A stretch of 33,052 nucleotides of DNA from Pseudomonas sp. ISL-84 (GTDB taxonomy: Bacteria; Bacillota; Bacilli; Bacillales; Cytobacillaceae): the NCBI GenBank assembly GCA_018613035.1, contig JAGGRA010000003.1, forward strand, positions 1 to 33,052, given 5' to 3'. This document shows, one piece after another, positions 1-6,813 of the stretch. The notes beneath the pieces are model-generated. The model did not search any database. It saw nothing but the letters and a program-made list of their open reading frames with translations, and was not told the DNA's origin. Positions within the stretch are counted from its first letter, which is position 1, and each line of letters opens with the position of its first letter. The position numbers and the translations under genes were made by a program.

Positions 1-37
1 TCATTTATCTAGGTTAGTCTACAAATGCCTCAGCTTT

Positions 38-367
38 TTATTTATGTTCGTCTTCAGTAAGAATGCCCATACCTTCAATATGCTTTCGGGCTTCATCGTC
101 GCCTAGATTATAAATCATTCCGTAGATTTTTTTCATCGTCTCATCGTAGGCATCATTTTCACGGTCGTAATGGTACTGGACATACGGAACGTGAGCTCTG
201 AAGAAGTTTTGCCACTCTGTTGAATAGTTTTGGTCAAAGTACTCCCTTAATGCAATAATTTCATCGTCATTTGCCTCGATTTTATAATTCCAGGTCGAGT
301 CTGTGGCACTCTGTGATATTTCCCCGGAGGCAAGCGTTATATAATACGTTTTTTTATTCCCTTCCAT
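38..367 (-). CDS. Conserved hypothetical protein, 109 aa
   Basis: The protein is acidic and soluble, rich in Tyr, Asp and Glu, with no signal peptide or membrane segment. It starts MEGNKKTYYI and contains an aromatic stretch around residues 60-75 (HVPYVQYHYDREND). The ATG at 367 is preceded by AAGGGG at about 8 nt, so the start is well supported. I recognise the general look of a Bacillaceae-restricted family but cannot name it or assign a function. It is the first gene in the window, and its upstream side is closed off by a MITE-like repeat whose left end begins 23 bp from the start codon, so its promoter must lie inside or beyond that repeat or has been displaced by it. Confidence 0.7.
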   Translation of the reverse strand: MEGNKKTYYITLASGEISQSATDSTWNYKIEANDDEIIALREYFDQNYSTEWQNFFRAHVPYVQYHYDRENDAYDETMKKIYGMIYNLGDDEARKHIEGMGILTEDEHK

Positions 368-389
368 CCTGTCAGCCCCTTTTGGTTTA

Positions 390-625
390 GGTTCTGTTTA
401 ATTTGCCTGTTGATGTTCGCTGCAGCCACTCCCTTTCTGCTGGCGGCCCAACGCCTCATCGCTTTGCTCTTGCGGGGTCTCCCTTTGATCTGCACTCCCG
501 CAGGACTTTGAATAAGCATCTCTGAGTAAACACCGCGCGAAGAAAACCGATAGCATTTTCGAGCTGTCTCGAGCCTTCCGCTCCAATCAACAGGTTGCTA
601 AACAATAATAAGCTTTAACAGAGCC
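390..625. mobile_element. MITE-like repeat, copy 1 (236 bp)
   Basis: The ends are GGTTCTGTTTAA and TTTAACAGAGCC, an imperfect terminal inverted repeat. The interior is clearly homologous to the element at 12920-13153; shared blocks include TTTGCCTGTTGAT, GCGGGGTCTCCCTTTGATC and CCTTCCGCTCCAATCAACAG. The 8 bases outside each end are TTGGTTTA and TTGGTTAT, a near-identical target duplication. No transposase is encoded; open frames inside are fortuitous. Confidence 0.8.
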
Positions 626-874
626 TTGGTTATTAAAAAAAGAATTCAAATGTTCTAAGCAATTCGGCTTTCTTAGTTATCGTTTCCCACATTTATGATA
701 AAATTATACGAAATTAAGATCATTCTCCATGAGCTTACATATACTAAGTTTAATCAATGGCTGAGATCAGCGCATCGTCCCGAAGTAAGGCGGCGAGGAA
801 TATTTTTCGGCATGAAGGGTATTAAATAAGTATACTATTTAAAACGGGATCTTTTTTTAGGGAGGTGAATTGCC
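626..874. other. Intergenic stretch between repeat copy 1 and the next gene
   Basis: This AT-rich stretch contains no convincing gene. A TATACT hexamer at 831-836 could be a -10 element for the gene at 875, but no good -35 hexamer lies 16-18 bp upstream. Nothing else was identified. Confidence 0.4.
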
Positions 875-1132
875 ATGAAACTTATTGATGAGCTTTACGA
901 ACTCTACCGGAACAAGCTGACAGGTGATGAAGAGGATATTGACATGCTCGCTTTCGCCTTCTTGGAGGAAATGGATAGAGAGGATTTGCTGGGCATTATC
1001 CGAGATATGGATAACCAGGAGCTTTATGACTTAATGGGGCTTTATTTGATTGAGAGCTTGAAAGGGAAATTTGCAAGCGAAAATTATGGCCAGCGCCGCA
1101 GCCCGATCATCCATCATAGAAACATACATTAA
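875..1132 (+). CDS. DUF6154-like small protein, 85 aa
   Basis: This is an acidic helical protein with an N-terminal amphipathic part (MKLIDELYELYRNKL), a central Asp/Glu-rich segment and a basic tail (residues 72-85, including QRRSPIIHHR). The start is secure: GGGAGGTGA lies just upstream of the ATG. It resembles the short Bacillaceae proteins called DUF6154; that assignment is from memory of the family pattern, and no function is known to me. It stands alone between two MITE-like repeats. A short GC hairpin around 1172-1195 followed by T-rich sequence may end the transcript. Confidence 0.7.
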   Translation: MKLIDELYELYRNKLTGDEEDIDMLAFAFLEEMDREDLLGIIRDMDNQELYDLMGLYLIESLKGKFASENYGQRRSPIIHHRNIH

Positions 1133-1216
1133 ACGATACATACCAGGATATATTTTAAATCCATAAAATTATGCAGCGGCTCCAATGCCGCTTTTTATTT
1201 TGCAAAAAAAATGAAA

Positions 1217-1397
1217 GGCACTGCTAAACTTGTCTGTTCTTTCCAATCCAGGCGTTCGCTTTCCGCGGGCTGTCTGATGCTCCTTAGTCACCATGCGCCT
1301 GCGGAAACCTCCCTTATACTCGCTTCTCCCACTTGAGTCTCACGCCTTCCCTCCAATCTGCAGTGTGTCAATTTCAGCTTTGAGCTTAAACAGAGCC
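1217..1397. mobile_element. MITE-like repeat, copy 3 (181 bp, diverged)
   Basis: The ends are GGCACTGCTAAA and TTAAACAGAGCC, 9 of 12 complementary. Internal blocks CTTTCCGCGGGC, GCTCCTTAGTC and CCTTCCCTCCAATC match the copies at 390 and 12920, but about 55 bp are missing. The flanking octamers AAATGAAA and AAATGAGA differ at one base, consistent with an older 8-bp target duplication. It fills most of the gap between the preceding gene and the dps terminator. Confidence 0.7.
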
Positions 1398-1402
1398 AAA
1401 TG

Positions 1403-1428
1403 AGAAAAGACCGGCTTTCCAGCCAGTC
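1403..1428 (-). terminator. Intrinsic terminator of dps
   Basis: On the minus strand GACTGGCT-GGAA-AGCCGGTC forms an 8-bp stem (one G-U pair) with a tetraloop, followed by TTTTCTC. It starts 9 nt after the dps stop codon. Confidence 0.75.
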
Positions 1429-1436
1429 CTCATCTA

Positions 1437-1874
1437 TTATCCCAGGTATGCTTTAAGCATCCAAATATGTTTTTTCAAGCTTTGCTTAACAGCAATCAGC
1501 ATATCGCCTGTGCCTTCATCTTTCGCTTCTTCTGCAAGCTCAATGCCTTCCTGAAGCTCGTTAAGCATTTTTTCGAAGTCATCAACAATCGATTGGACCA
1601 TTTCTTCTTCTTTTTCAGCTCCTGTCGCTTCTTTGATTGAAGCCGTATCCAGGCACTCCTTCATGGTTGCAACCGGATTTCCTTCTAATGCTAAAATTCG
1701 TTCAGCTAATTCATCTACATGTTCATTGGCTTCATTATAAAGTTCCTCAAACTTGGCATGCAGGGTAAAGAAGTTTTTCCCTTTAATATACCAGTGGTAG
1801 TTATGAAGCTTTACATATAAAACAGTCCAGTTTGCTACTTGCTGATTAACAGCACTTATTAATTCTTTATTCAT
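1437..1874 (-). CDS. dps: Dps-family DNA-protecting ferritin-like protein
   Basis: This is a mini-ferritin that oxidises Fe(II) with peroxide and stores the iron in a dodecameric shell, protecting DNA. The family signature WTVLYVKLHNYHWYIKG is at residues 16-32. Expected ferroxidase ligands at the subunit interface are visible: His27, His39, Glu43, Asp54 and Glu58. The ATG at 1874 (MNKEL) is preferred because GGGAGG lies 9 nt upstream; an in-frame ATG at 1883 directly abuts that site and is unlikely. The resulting 145 aa is the usual Bacillus Dps length. A sigma-B promoter lies immediately upstream (1899-1924), which agrees with the known general-stress control of Bacillus dps. It is monocistronic, closed by a terminator. 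Confidence 0.95.
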   Translation of the reverse strand: MNKELISAVNQQVANWTVLYVKLHNYHWYIKGKNFFTLHAKFEELYNEANEHVDELAERILALEGNPVATMKECLDTASIKEATGAEKEEEMVQSIVDDFEKMLNELQEGIELAEEAKDEGTGDMLIAVKQSLKKHIWMLKAYLG

Positions 1875-1898
1875 ATAAATCATCCTCCCAACAATAGA

Positions 1899-1924
1899 AT
1901 ACCCTCAAAAAATAGAAATAAAAC
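1899..1924 (-). promoter_or_regulatory. Sigma-B promoter of dps
   Basis: The minus strand reads GTTTTA, a 14-bp spacer, then GGGTAT, close to the sigma-B consensus GTTTAA-N13-15-GGGWAW. The predicted transcript start near 1891 leaves a leader of only about 17 nt, which just contains the GGGAGG ribosome binding site. Confidence 0.85.
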
Positions 1925-2002
1925 CTGTGCTAGTTCTACCGCGAAATTTTTCATGAAAGAGCTATTTTCATGGTAAAATATTGTTAGAAAAGGGGGAGAA
2001 AC

Positions 2003-2185
2003 ATGTATACGGTTTTAGTGATATCAATTATCATCGTCTTCGTGGTTCTATTATTAAGTGTAGTAACCACTTCAAAAGCCTATCAATTTAAACATACAGT
2101 AGACCCGATTGATCCGCTACCTGAAAATAAAAAAGAAAACGAACAACAGGAAGAGGGATCAGAAAAAAACAAAAACCAATCATAA
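2003..2185 (+). CDS. ytzI: YtzI-like small membrane protein, 60 aa
   Basis: One N-terminal membrane helix (residues 2-24, VLVISIIIVFVVLLLSVV) is followed by a short linker and a charged tail rich in Asn, Glu and Lys, so the protein is probably anchored with the tail in the cytoplasm. The motif TTSKAYQFKHTVDPIDPLP after the helix resembles B. subtilis YtzI, from memory. AAAAGGGGGAG precedes the ATG by 5-8 nt. A TGG-TAAAAT extended -10 element at 1971-1979 may be its promoter. It is divergent from dps and closed by a strong terminator, so it is probably monocistronic. The function is unknown. Confidence 0.7.
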   Translation: MYTVLVISIIIVFVVLLLSVVTTSKAYQFKHTVDPIDPLPENKKENEQQEEGSEKNKNQS

Positions 2186-2205
2186 GCATACGCTATTATA
2201 AATAG

Positions 2206-2240
2206 AGCCTCCGCCTTTTCGGAGGTTTTCCTTTTCTTTA
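2206..2240 (+). terminator. Intrinsic terminator after the ytzI-like gene
   Basis: CCTCCG (2208-2213) pairs with CGGAGG (2220-2225) across a 6-nt loop, followed by a T-rich tract. Confidence 0.8.
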
Positions 2241-2285
2241 ATAGGGGATTGATAAAATGACTATAAAAGTGGAGAGGACATTCTA

Positions 2286-3734
2286 ATGGATATTTACTCC
2301 ATCATGCTTACTGTTTTTTTAGTATTAAATATTATTCTTGCTGTTTTCGTTATATTTTTGGAACGAAGAGATGCCGGTGCTACCTGGGCATGGCTGATGG
2401 TTCTGTTCTTCATTCCGCTGCTTGGGTTTTTCATGTACCTTTTCTTTGGCCAAAATTTAACGAGAAGAAAAATGTTCCAATGGGAAGACCGCAAAAAGTT
2501 TGGGATTGATGAACTGCTCAATAATCAGATTAAGGGGATCAAGGCCAAAGATTTTCGCTTTCAGAATAACATTATTTTAAAATGCAAAGATCTGATCTAC
2601 ATGCATCTGGTTAACAATGATGCTGTTTTGACTCAGGATAACTCTGTCACCATCTTTACCGATGGCAGAGAGAAATTTGACTCGCTTATACGGGATATTA
2701 CGGAAGCAAAGGATCACATTCATTTACAATACTATATTTTTAAGCGAGATAATCTTGGGAGAAGTCTGATCAATCTGCTCACTGAAAAAGCCAAAGAAGG
2801 GGTAAAAGTGAGAGTACTGTATGATGAGCTTGGCTCAAGAAGCCTGCACAAAAAAGTTTTTAAAGAGCTGATGGCAGCCGGCGGCGAGATTGAAGCCTTT
2901 TTCCCTTCACGTCTGCATTTTATTAACCTGAGGATTAATTACCGCAATCACCGCAAGCTTGCCATCATAGACGGCAAAATTGGCTATGTCGGCGGATTCA
3001 ACGTTGGGGATGAATATCTCGGCTTAAATCCAAGATTCGGCTATTGGCGTGATACCCATTTACGGATTGAAGGAAGTGCGGTTCACTCCATGCAAACACG
3101 CTTCATCCTTGACTGGAATCAGGCTTCCCATCGCCATGATATCTACTATGCTCCTGAATTCTTTCCGCGAGCCTATTCGTCTGAAAATGTAGGAATGCAG
3201 ATTGTTACCAGCGGACCCGATTCGGAGTGGGAACAAATTAAAAATGGCTATATTAAAATGATTTCGTCAGCCCGCAAATCTATTTATATCCAAACCCCAT
3301 ACTTCATTCCGGATGCAAGCGTTCTGGACGCTTTGAGAATTGCTGCACTATCCGGAGTGGAAGTCAATATCATGATTCCGAACAAGCCTGACCATATGTT
3401 TGTCTATTGGGCAACCTTTTCCTATGTGGGGGAAATGCTGAAAGCTGATGCAAATATTTATATTTATGAAAATGGCTTTATCCACGCCAAAACACTGATT
3501 GTGGATGAAGAGGTTTCCTCCGTCGGGACGGCCAACATTGACGTGAGAAGTTTCAGACTGAACTTTGAAGTTAACGCATTTATATATGATCGTGAAGTAT
3601 CGAGAAACTTAACAGAAAGCTTTAAAGAAGATATCCAGCTATCAAGAAAGCTGACAGCAGAAGACTATAGCAAGAGGGCTTTAAAAATTAAATTGAAAGA
3701 GTCAGTTTCAAGGCTGTTGTCCCCGATCTTATAG
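2286..3734 (+). CDS. clsA: Cardiolipin synthase (phospholipase D family)
   Basis: This enzyme condenses two phosphatidylglycerol molecules to cardiolipin and glycerol at the membrane. Two N-terminal membrane helices (about residues 3-23 and 33-55) are followed by two PLD domains, each with a full HxKxxxxD motif: His222-Lys224-Asp229 (HRKLAIID) and His400-Lys402-Asp407 (HAKTLIVD), the second followed by SSVGTANIDVRSF. The 482 aa length matches the main B. subtilis enzyme ClsA (YwnE). GTGGAGAGG lies just upstream of the ATG. It is monocistronic, between two terminators. No missing catalytic residue is apparent. Paralogues (YwjE, YwiE types) exist in the family, so the exact paralogue name is less certain than the enzyme class. 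Confidence 0.93.
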   Translation: MDIYSIMLTVFLVLNIILAVFVIFLERRDAGATWAWLMVLFFIPLLGFFMYLFFGQNLTRRKMFQWEDRKKFGIDELLNNQIKGIKAKDFRFQNNIILKCKDLIYMHLVNNDAVLTQDNSVTIFTDGREKFDSLIRDITEAKDHIHLQYYIFKRDNLGRSLINLLTEKAKEGVKVRVLYDELGSRSLHKKVFKELMAAGGEIEAFFPSRLHFINLRINYRNHRKLAIIDGKIGYVGGFNVGDEYLGLNPRFGYWRDTHLRIEGSAVHSMQTRFILDWNQASHRHDIYYAPEFFPRAYSSENVGMQIVTSGPDSEWEQIKNGYIKMISSARKSIYIQTPYFIPDASVLDALRIAALSGVEVNIMIPNKPDHMFVYWATFSYVGEMLKADANIYIYENGFIHAKTLIVDEEVSSVGTANIDVRSFRLNFEVNAFIYDREVSRNLTESFKEDIQLSRKLTAEDYSKRALKIKLKESVSRLLSPIL

Positions 3735-3737
3735 AAA

Positions 3738-3766
3738 AAACGGGCTGATGGCAGCCCGTTTTTCTT
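3738..3766. terminator. Bidirectional terminator between clsA and luxS
   Basis: CGGGCTG (3741-3747) pairs with CAGCCCG (3752-3758). A-tracts on the left and T-tracts on the right let it work for both converging genes. Confidence 0.85.
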
Positions 3767-4240
3767 TTATGCAAAAACTTGTTTTAAATCTTCCTTTGAT
3801 TGATCCAGCCAAAATCTCATCAGGCGCTTGGCACCTTCAAGATCATGAAGTTTTGCCTGGCCGCATTGCTTTTCATTTGCAGCAGGAATTTCCGTTACTT
3901 CAACCGCATCCTTCAATGTAGCTTCAAGCAAATCGATGATTTCCTCTACTGCCGGTTCTCCGCTTACAACCAGATAATAGCCTGTCTGGCATCCCATCGG
4001 TGAAATATCAATGATATCAAAATGATCATACTTTTCGGCATGTGTACGGATATTGAAAGCAAGCAGATGCTCCAATGTATGAATCACATCCGGCTTCATG
4101 GCCTGTTTGTTTGGCTGACAGAAGCGAATATCAAATTTATTGACCACACCGTCACTTCCAACCTTATGTACACCACAGTGCCTTACATATGGCGCTTTAA
4201 CAGCGTTATGATCTAATTCAAAGCTTTCAACTGAAGGCAT
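3767..4240 (-). CDS. luxS: S-ribosylhomocysteine lyase LuxS
   Basis: LuxS cleaves S-ribosylhomocysteine to homocysteine and DPD, the precursor of autoinducer-2, in the activated methyl cycle. Metal ligands are visible as His54 and His58 (HTLEH) and the Cys of [19 protein letters not shown] near residue 126; the catalytic Cys84 lies in [10 protein letters not shown]. The ATG at 4240 (MPSVES) is chosen over a GTG at 4249, because the latter lies inside the AGGGAG ribosome binding site; this gives the family-standard 157 aa. A perfect TATAAT at 4269-4274 is a likely -10 element, giving a leader of about 22 nt. The gene is monocistronic and converges with clsA. Confidence 0.97.
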   Translation of the reverse strand: MPSVESFELDHNAVKAPYVRHCGVHKVGSDGVVNKFDIRFCQPNKQAMKPDVIHTLEHLLAFNIRTHAEKYDHFDIIDISPMGCQTGYYLVVSGEPAVEEIIDLLEATLKDAVEVTEIPAANEKQCGQAKLHDLEGAKRLMRFWLDQSKEDLKQVFA

Positions 4241-4268
4241 CAAGAACACTCCCTAATGTTTTCCTTTT

Positions 4269-4274
4269 ATTATA
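4269..4274 (-). promoter_or_regulatory. Probable -10 element of luxS
   Basis: The minus strand carries a perfect TATAAT about 30 nt upstream of the luxS start. No strong -35 hexamer is seen at 16-18 bp, so only the -10 is called. Confidence 0.5.
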
Positions 4275-4380
4275 ACGCAATTCCCGACTAAATTCATCAA
4301 ATTAATATGAACATTTAGACGTTTTAACGATTATATGTTATTTTAAAGGAAAATATGTTCGCAAAAGGGAAGGCCTTTTT

Positions 4381-4620
4381 ATGCTGAAAAAATTATTACT
4401 ATCACTATTTCGCTTTTACCAAATTGTTATTTCACCTCTTAAGCCTCCAACATGCCGTTTTTATCCCACATGTTCCCATTATGGGCTGGAATCTGTAAAG
4501 CGGTTCGGAGCGCTAAGGGGCGGCTGGCTTACAATAAAACGAATCGCCAAATGCCATCCTTTTCATCCAGGCGGGATTGATTTTGTCCCTGAGGAATGGC
4601 CCGGCAAAAAAAAGGATTAA
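4381..4620 (+). CDS. yidD: YidD membrane protein insertion efficiency factor
   Basis: This small protein assists YidC-dependent membrane insertion. The 79 aa sequence has the family core: an amphipathic N-terminus ([15 protein letters not shown]), then [19 protein letters not shown] and [13 protein letters not shown] with conserved cysteines. It corresponds to B. subtilis YtjA. The ATG follows AAGG at about 8 nt; the Shine-Dalgarno is weaker than its neighbours'. The stop codon overlaps the stop codon of the convergent carbonic anhydrase gene by 3 bp (TTAA at 4617-4620) and no terminator lies between them, so the transcripts must overlap unless ended elsewhere. Confidence 0.93.
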   Translation: MLKKLLLSLFRFYQIVISPLKPPTCRFYPTCSHYGLESVKRFGALRGGWLTIKRIAKCHPFHPGGIDFVPEEWPGKKKD

Positions 4621-5180
4621 GACCCGTACCCGTCTACTACCAAATCGAGCTTACCTGTGCCTGGGTTAATGACTAATCCGTGCACAGGCACATCCTCGGG
4701 CATTAATGGATGCTTTTTCACCATATGAACACTGTGCGCTACACTCTCCTCTACTTTTTCAAAGCCCTTCAGCCAGTCGCCGGCGGCAATTCCTGAATAA
4801 GTCATCGTATCCAATGCATCCTCTGTAATGCCTCTCTCCTTCATACTGCTAACAACAGTATCAGCCTTCATTCCGCTCATCCCGCAATCATGATGGCCAA
4901 TCACAAATACTTCCTTCGCCTGCAGCTGGTATACTGCAATAAGGATGCTTCTCATAATACTTCCAAAAGGGTGTGTGACAAGCGCGCCAGCATTTTTAAT
5001 AATTTTCACATCACCATTTCTTACATTTAGTGCTTTAGGAAGCAGCTCGACTAAACGGGTGTCCATGCAAGTTAAAATAACCATCTTTTTATTTGGGAAT
5101 TTTGTTGTTTCAAACTCTTCGTATCTCTTTTCTTCAACAAATTGCTGATTATGGTTTAATATTTCTTCTAAAAGTTTCAA
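4617..5180 (-). CDS. ytiB: Beta-class carbonic anhydrase (YtiB type)
   Basis: This enzyme interconverts CO2 and bicarbonate in the cytoplasm. Zinc ligands and the active-site dyad are visible as CMDTR and GHHDCG: Cys43, Asp45, Arg47, His101 and Cys104 when numbered from an in-frame ATG at 5195. That ATG has no upstream ribosome binding site, whereas GGGAGTGG lies about 5 nt before a TTG at 5180. The TTG start (translated [11 protein letters not shown]) gives 187 aa, which fits my memory of B. subtilis YtiB, so it is preferred. The gene ends head-to-head with yidD with overlapping stop codons. Zinc dependence may be relevant to the adjacent Zur-controlled gene, but this is only inference. Confidence 0.9.
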   Translation of the reverse strand: MKLLEEILNHNQQFVEEKRYEEFETTKFPNKKMVILTCMDTRLVELLPKALNVRNGDVKIIKNAGALVTHPFGSIMRSILIAVYQLQAKEVFVIGHHDCGMSGMKADTVVSSMKERGITEDALDTMTYSGIAAGDWLKGFEKVEESVAHSVHMVKKHPLMPEDVPVHGLVINPGTGKLDLVVDGYGS

Positions 5181-5389
5181 TTGTTCCACTCCCATTCTAA
5201 TTAATTATGAGACCAGCAGCTCTTAGCTGCTATATCGGACAAACTTATTGTCAATAATATAGAGAGACTTTAACAGGCTGGCTATGGATTGTTAAAAAAT
5301 GTCCCTCTTAACCATGATACAAAAAGCCGGGGCTTCAAACAAATTTTATCCTTGCTTTTTGGCTATATATTTTGTAAGATTACTAAGTG

Positions 5390-5410
5390 AAATCGTAATG
5401 ATTACGTATT
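5390..5410 (+). promoter_or_regulatory. Zur box 1 upstream of the zinc lipoprotein gene
   Basis: The core TCGTAATGATTACG is a near-perfect match to the Bacillus Zur operator TCGTAATNATTACGA. It lies just upstream of the -35 hexamer. Confidence 0.8.
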
Positions 5411-5424
5411 AAATATTTTTTTAC

Positions 5425-5453
5425 TTGATAAATCGTAATAAATACGCTTTATA
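5425..5453 (+). promoter_or_regulatory. Promoter overlapped by Zur box 2
   Basis: TTGATA (5425-5430), a 17-bp spacer and TTTATA (5448-5453) form a sigma-A-like promoter. A second Zur-like site, TCGTAATAAATACG within 5430-5450, covers the spacer and starts exactly 40 bp after box 1. Zinc-bound Zur at this site would block polymerase. Confidence 0.75.
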
Positions 5454-5470
5454 AAGAGAGGAGAAACGTC

Positions 5471-6493
5471 ATGAAAAAAGCCATTATTTTTTTAACTCTA
5501 GGCCTTATTCTGGTTTTATCAGCCTGCACAGATGAACCCCCTGCAAAAGAAGGAGGGGAAAACAAGAAAGAGACTGTTTATACAACTGTCTACCCGCTTC
5601 AATATTTTACAGAAAGGATTGGCGGAGATTTTATACAAGTAGAAACGGTTTATCCTCCTGGATCAGATGAACATACTTTTGAGCCATCTCAAAAAGATAT
5701 GATGAACTTGGCTGATTCAGATCTTTTTATTTTTGTGGGACTCGGACTTGAAGGATTTGTGGAAAAAGCAAAAGAAACATTGAAAAATGAGAATGTTACA
5801 ATGGCCGCCGCGGGAGAAAATATCGAGTTTGTTCATTCCGAAGACAATCACGATGCAGCACATGAAGAAGAAGGGCACTCAGAGGAACATTCCGGTGAAG
5901 AAGAAGAAAGCCATTCTGATGATCATTCCGGCGAAGCAGAAGAAGGCAATGATGACCATAACCACGGGGACATTGACCCGCATGTATGGCTTGATCCTTT
6001 ATACGCCAAGGAAATGGCAAAATCGGTTAAAGCCGCTTTAGCAGAACAGATGCCTGAACACGAAGAGCAATTCGAAAAAAATTATCAGGAGCTTGCACAA
6101 GAGCTTGATGACTTGCACAGCGATTTCGAGCAAACCATAAAGAATGCGAAGCATAAAGAATTCATTGTTTCCCATGCTGCTTACGGCTATTGGGAAGAAC
6201 GCTACGGATTAGACCAAATTAGTGTCTCCGGGTTAAACTCTTCAAGTGAACCTACCCAAAAGGAATTACAGAAAATTATTGCTGAAGCAAAAGAGCATGA
6301 CTTAAAGTATGTCTTTTTTGAACAGAATGTGAGCTCACGGCTCACCGAAATTCTGCAAAAAGAAATCGGTGCCAAACCTTTAATGCTCCATAACTTGTCT
6401 GTCTTAACAGAAGAGGACATACAAGATAATCAGACTTACTTTACTCTCATGAGAGACAATCTTGCCTCACTCGAAAAAGCATTAAATGAATAA
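5471..6493 (+). CDS. znuA: Zinc ABC transporter substrate-binding lipoprotein (ZnuA/AdcA type)
   Basis: This is an extracytoplasmic zinc-binding protein of the cluster 9 (TroA-like) family. A lipoprotein signal peptide (residues 1-18) ends in the lipobox LSAC, with Cys19 as the lipidated residue. Between about residues 122 and 168 lies a long His/Glu/Asp-rich flexible loop typical of zinc rather than manganese binders. Conserved ligands follow: His171 in DPHVWLDP and His235 in VSHAAYGY. GAGAGGAG precedes the ATG. Two Zur boxes lie upstream, so expression should rise in zinc starvation. No permease or ATPase gene is adjacent and a terminator follows directly, so the partners must be encoded elsewhere. 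Confidence 0.92.
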   Translation: MKKAIIFLTLGLILVLSACTDEPPAKEGGENKKETVYTTVYPLQYFTERIGGDFIQVETVYPPGSDEHTFEPSQKDMMNLADSDLFIFVGLGLEGFVEKAKETLKNENVTMAAAGENIEFVHSEDNHDAAHEEEGHSEEHSGEEEESHSDDHSGEAEEGNDDHNHGDIDPHVWLDPLYAKEMAKSVKAALAEQMPEHEEQFEKNYQELAQELDDLHSDFEQTIKNAKHKEFIVSHAAYGYWEERYGLDQISVSGLNSSSEPTQKELQKIIAEAKEHDLKYVFFEQNVSSRLTEILQKEIGAKPLMLHNLSVLTEEDIQDNQTYFTLMRDNLASLEKALNE

Positions 6494-6502
6494 GTAAAGC
6501 TC

Positions 6503-6528
6503 ACCTCCCAACCTGGGAGGTTTTTTTA
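6503..6528 (+). terminator. Intrinsic terminator of the zinc lipoprotein gene
   Basis: ACCTCCC (6503-6509) pairs with GGGAGGT (6515-6521), followed by a T7 tract. Confidence 0.85.
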
Positions 6529-6535
6529 TTTCCTT

Positions 6536-6700
6536 GGCTGTGTAAAAGTTCACTTTGAATTCAGCACCTGTTGATGGGAGCGAAAGGCGTATACATCTGC
6601 GGGAGATTGAATCAAAGAAAGATCCCGCACAGGCCTATCATATGCAGAAGAGCAACGGACCGTCCGGGGAAACCGAGAGACTGCAACAGAAATTAGCTCA
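6536..6700. repeat. Decayed MITE-like repeat, copy 4 (opposite orientation)
   Basis: The left end GGCTGTGTAAAAG resembles the reversed end GGCTCTGTTAAAG of the element at 12920-13153. Inside, CCTGTTGATGGGAGCGAAAGGCG matches that element's reverse strand with few changes, and later CGGGGAAACCGAGA and CAACAGAAAT give weaker matches. No right terminal repeat or target duplication can be recognised. The 69-codon open frame across it is not considered a gene. The rest of the 6529-6813 gap shows nothing further. Confidence 0.5.
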
Positions 6701-6813
6701 TCTGTTTTCTAGAATTCATTCCTTAGAAATCAATTCAAGGAAATGTTTACATATTTGGGTTTAATTTAGAAGAAACTATTTCCATTGAAGAATTTTGAAG
6801 GGATGAAAATTCA

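Noticed and set aside
5215..5231. Hairpin AGCAGCT-CTT-AGCTGCT upstream of ytiB
   Set aside because: A perfect 7-bp stem but without a T-tract or conserved context; it could be a leader hairpin, but nothing supports a role.
6555..6764. 69-codon plus-strand frame upstream of cydA
   Set aside because: It overlaps the decayed repeat, has no Shine-Dalgarno, and its composition is unlike its neighbours.
6700..6813. Rex or Fnr operator upstream of cydA
   Set aside because: No TTGTGAA-type or TGTGA-N6-TCACA palindrome could be found near the start.
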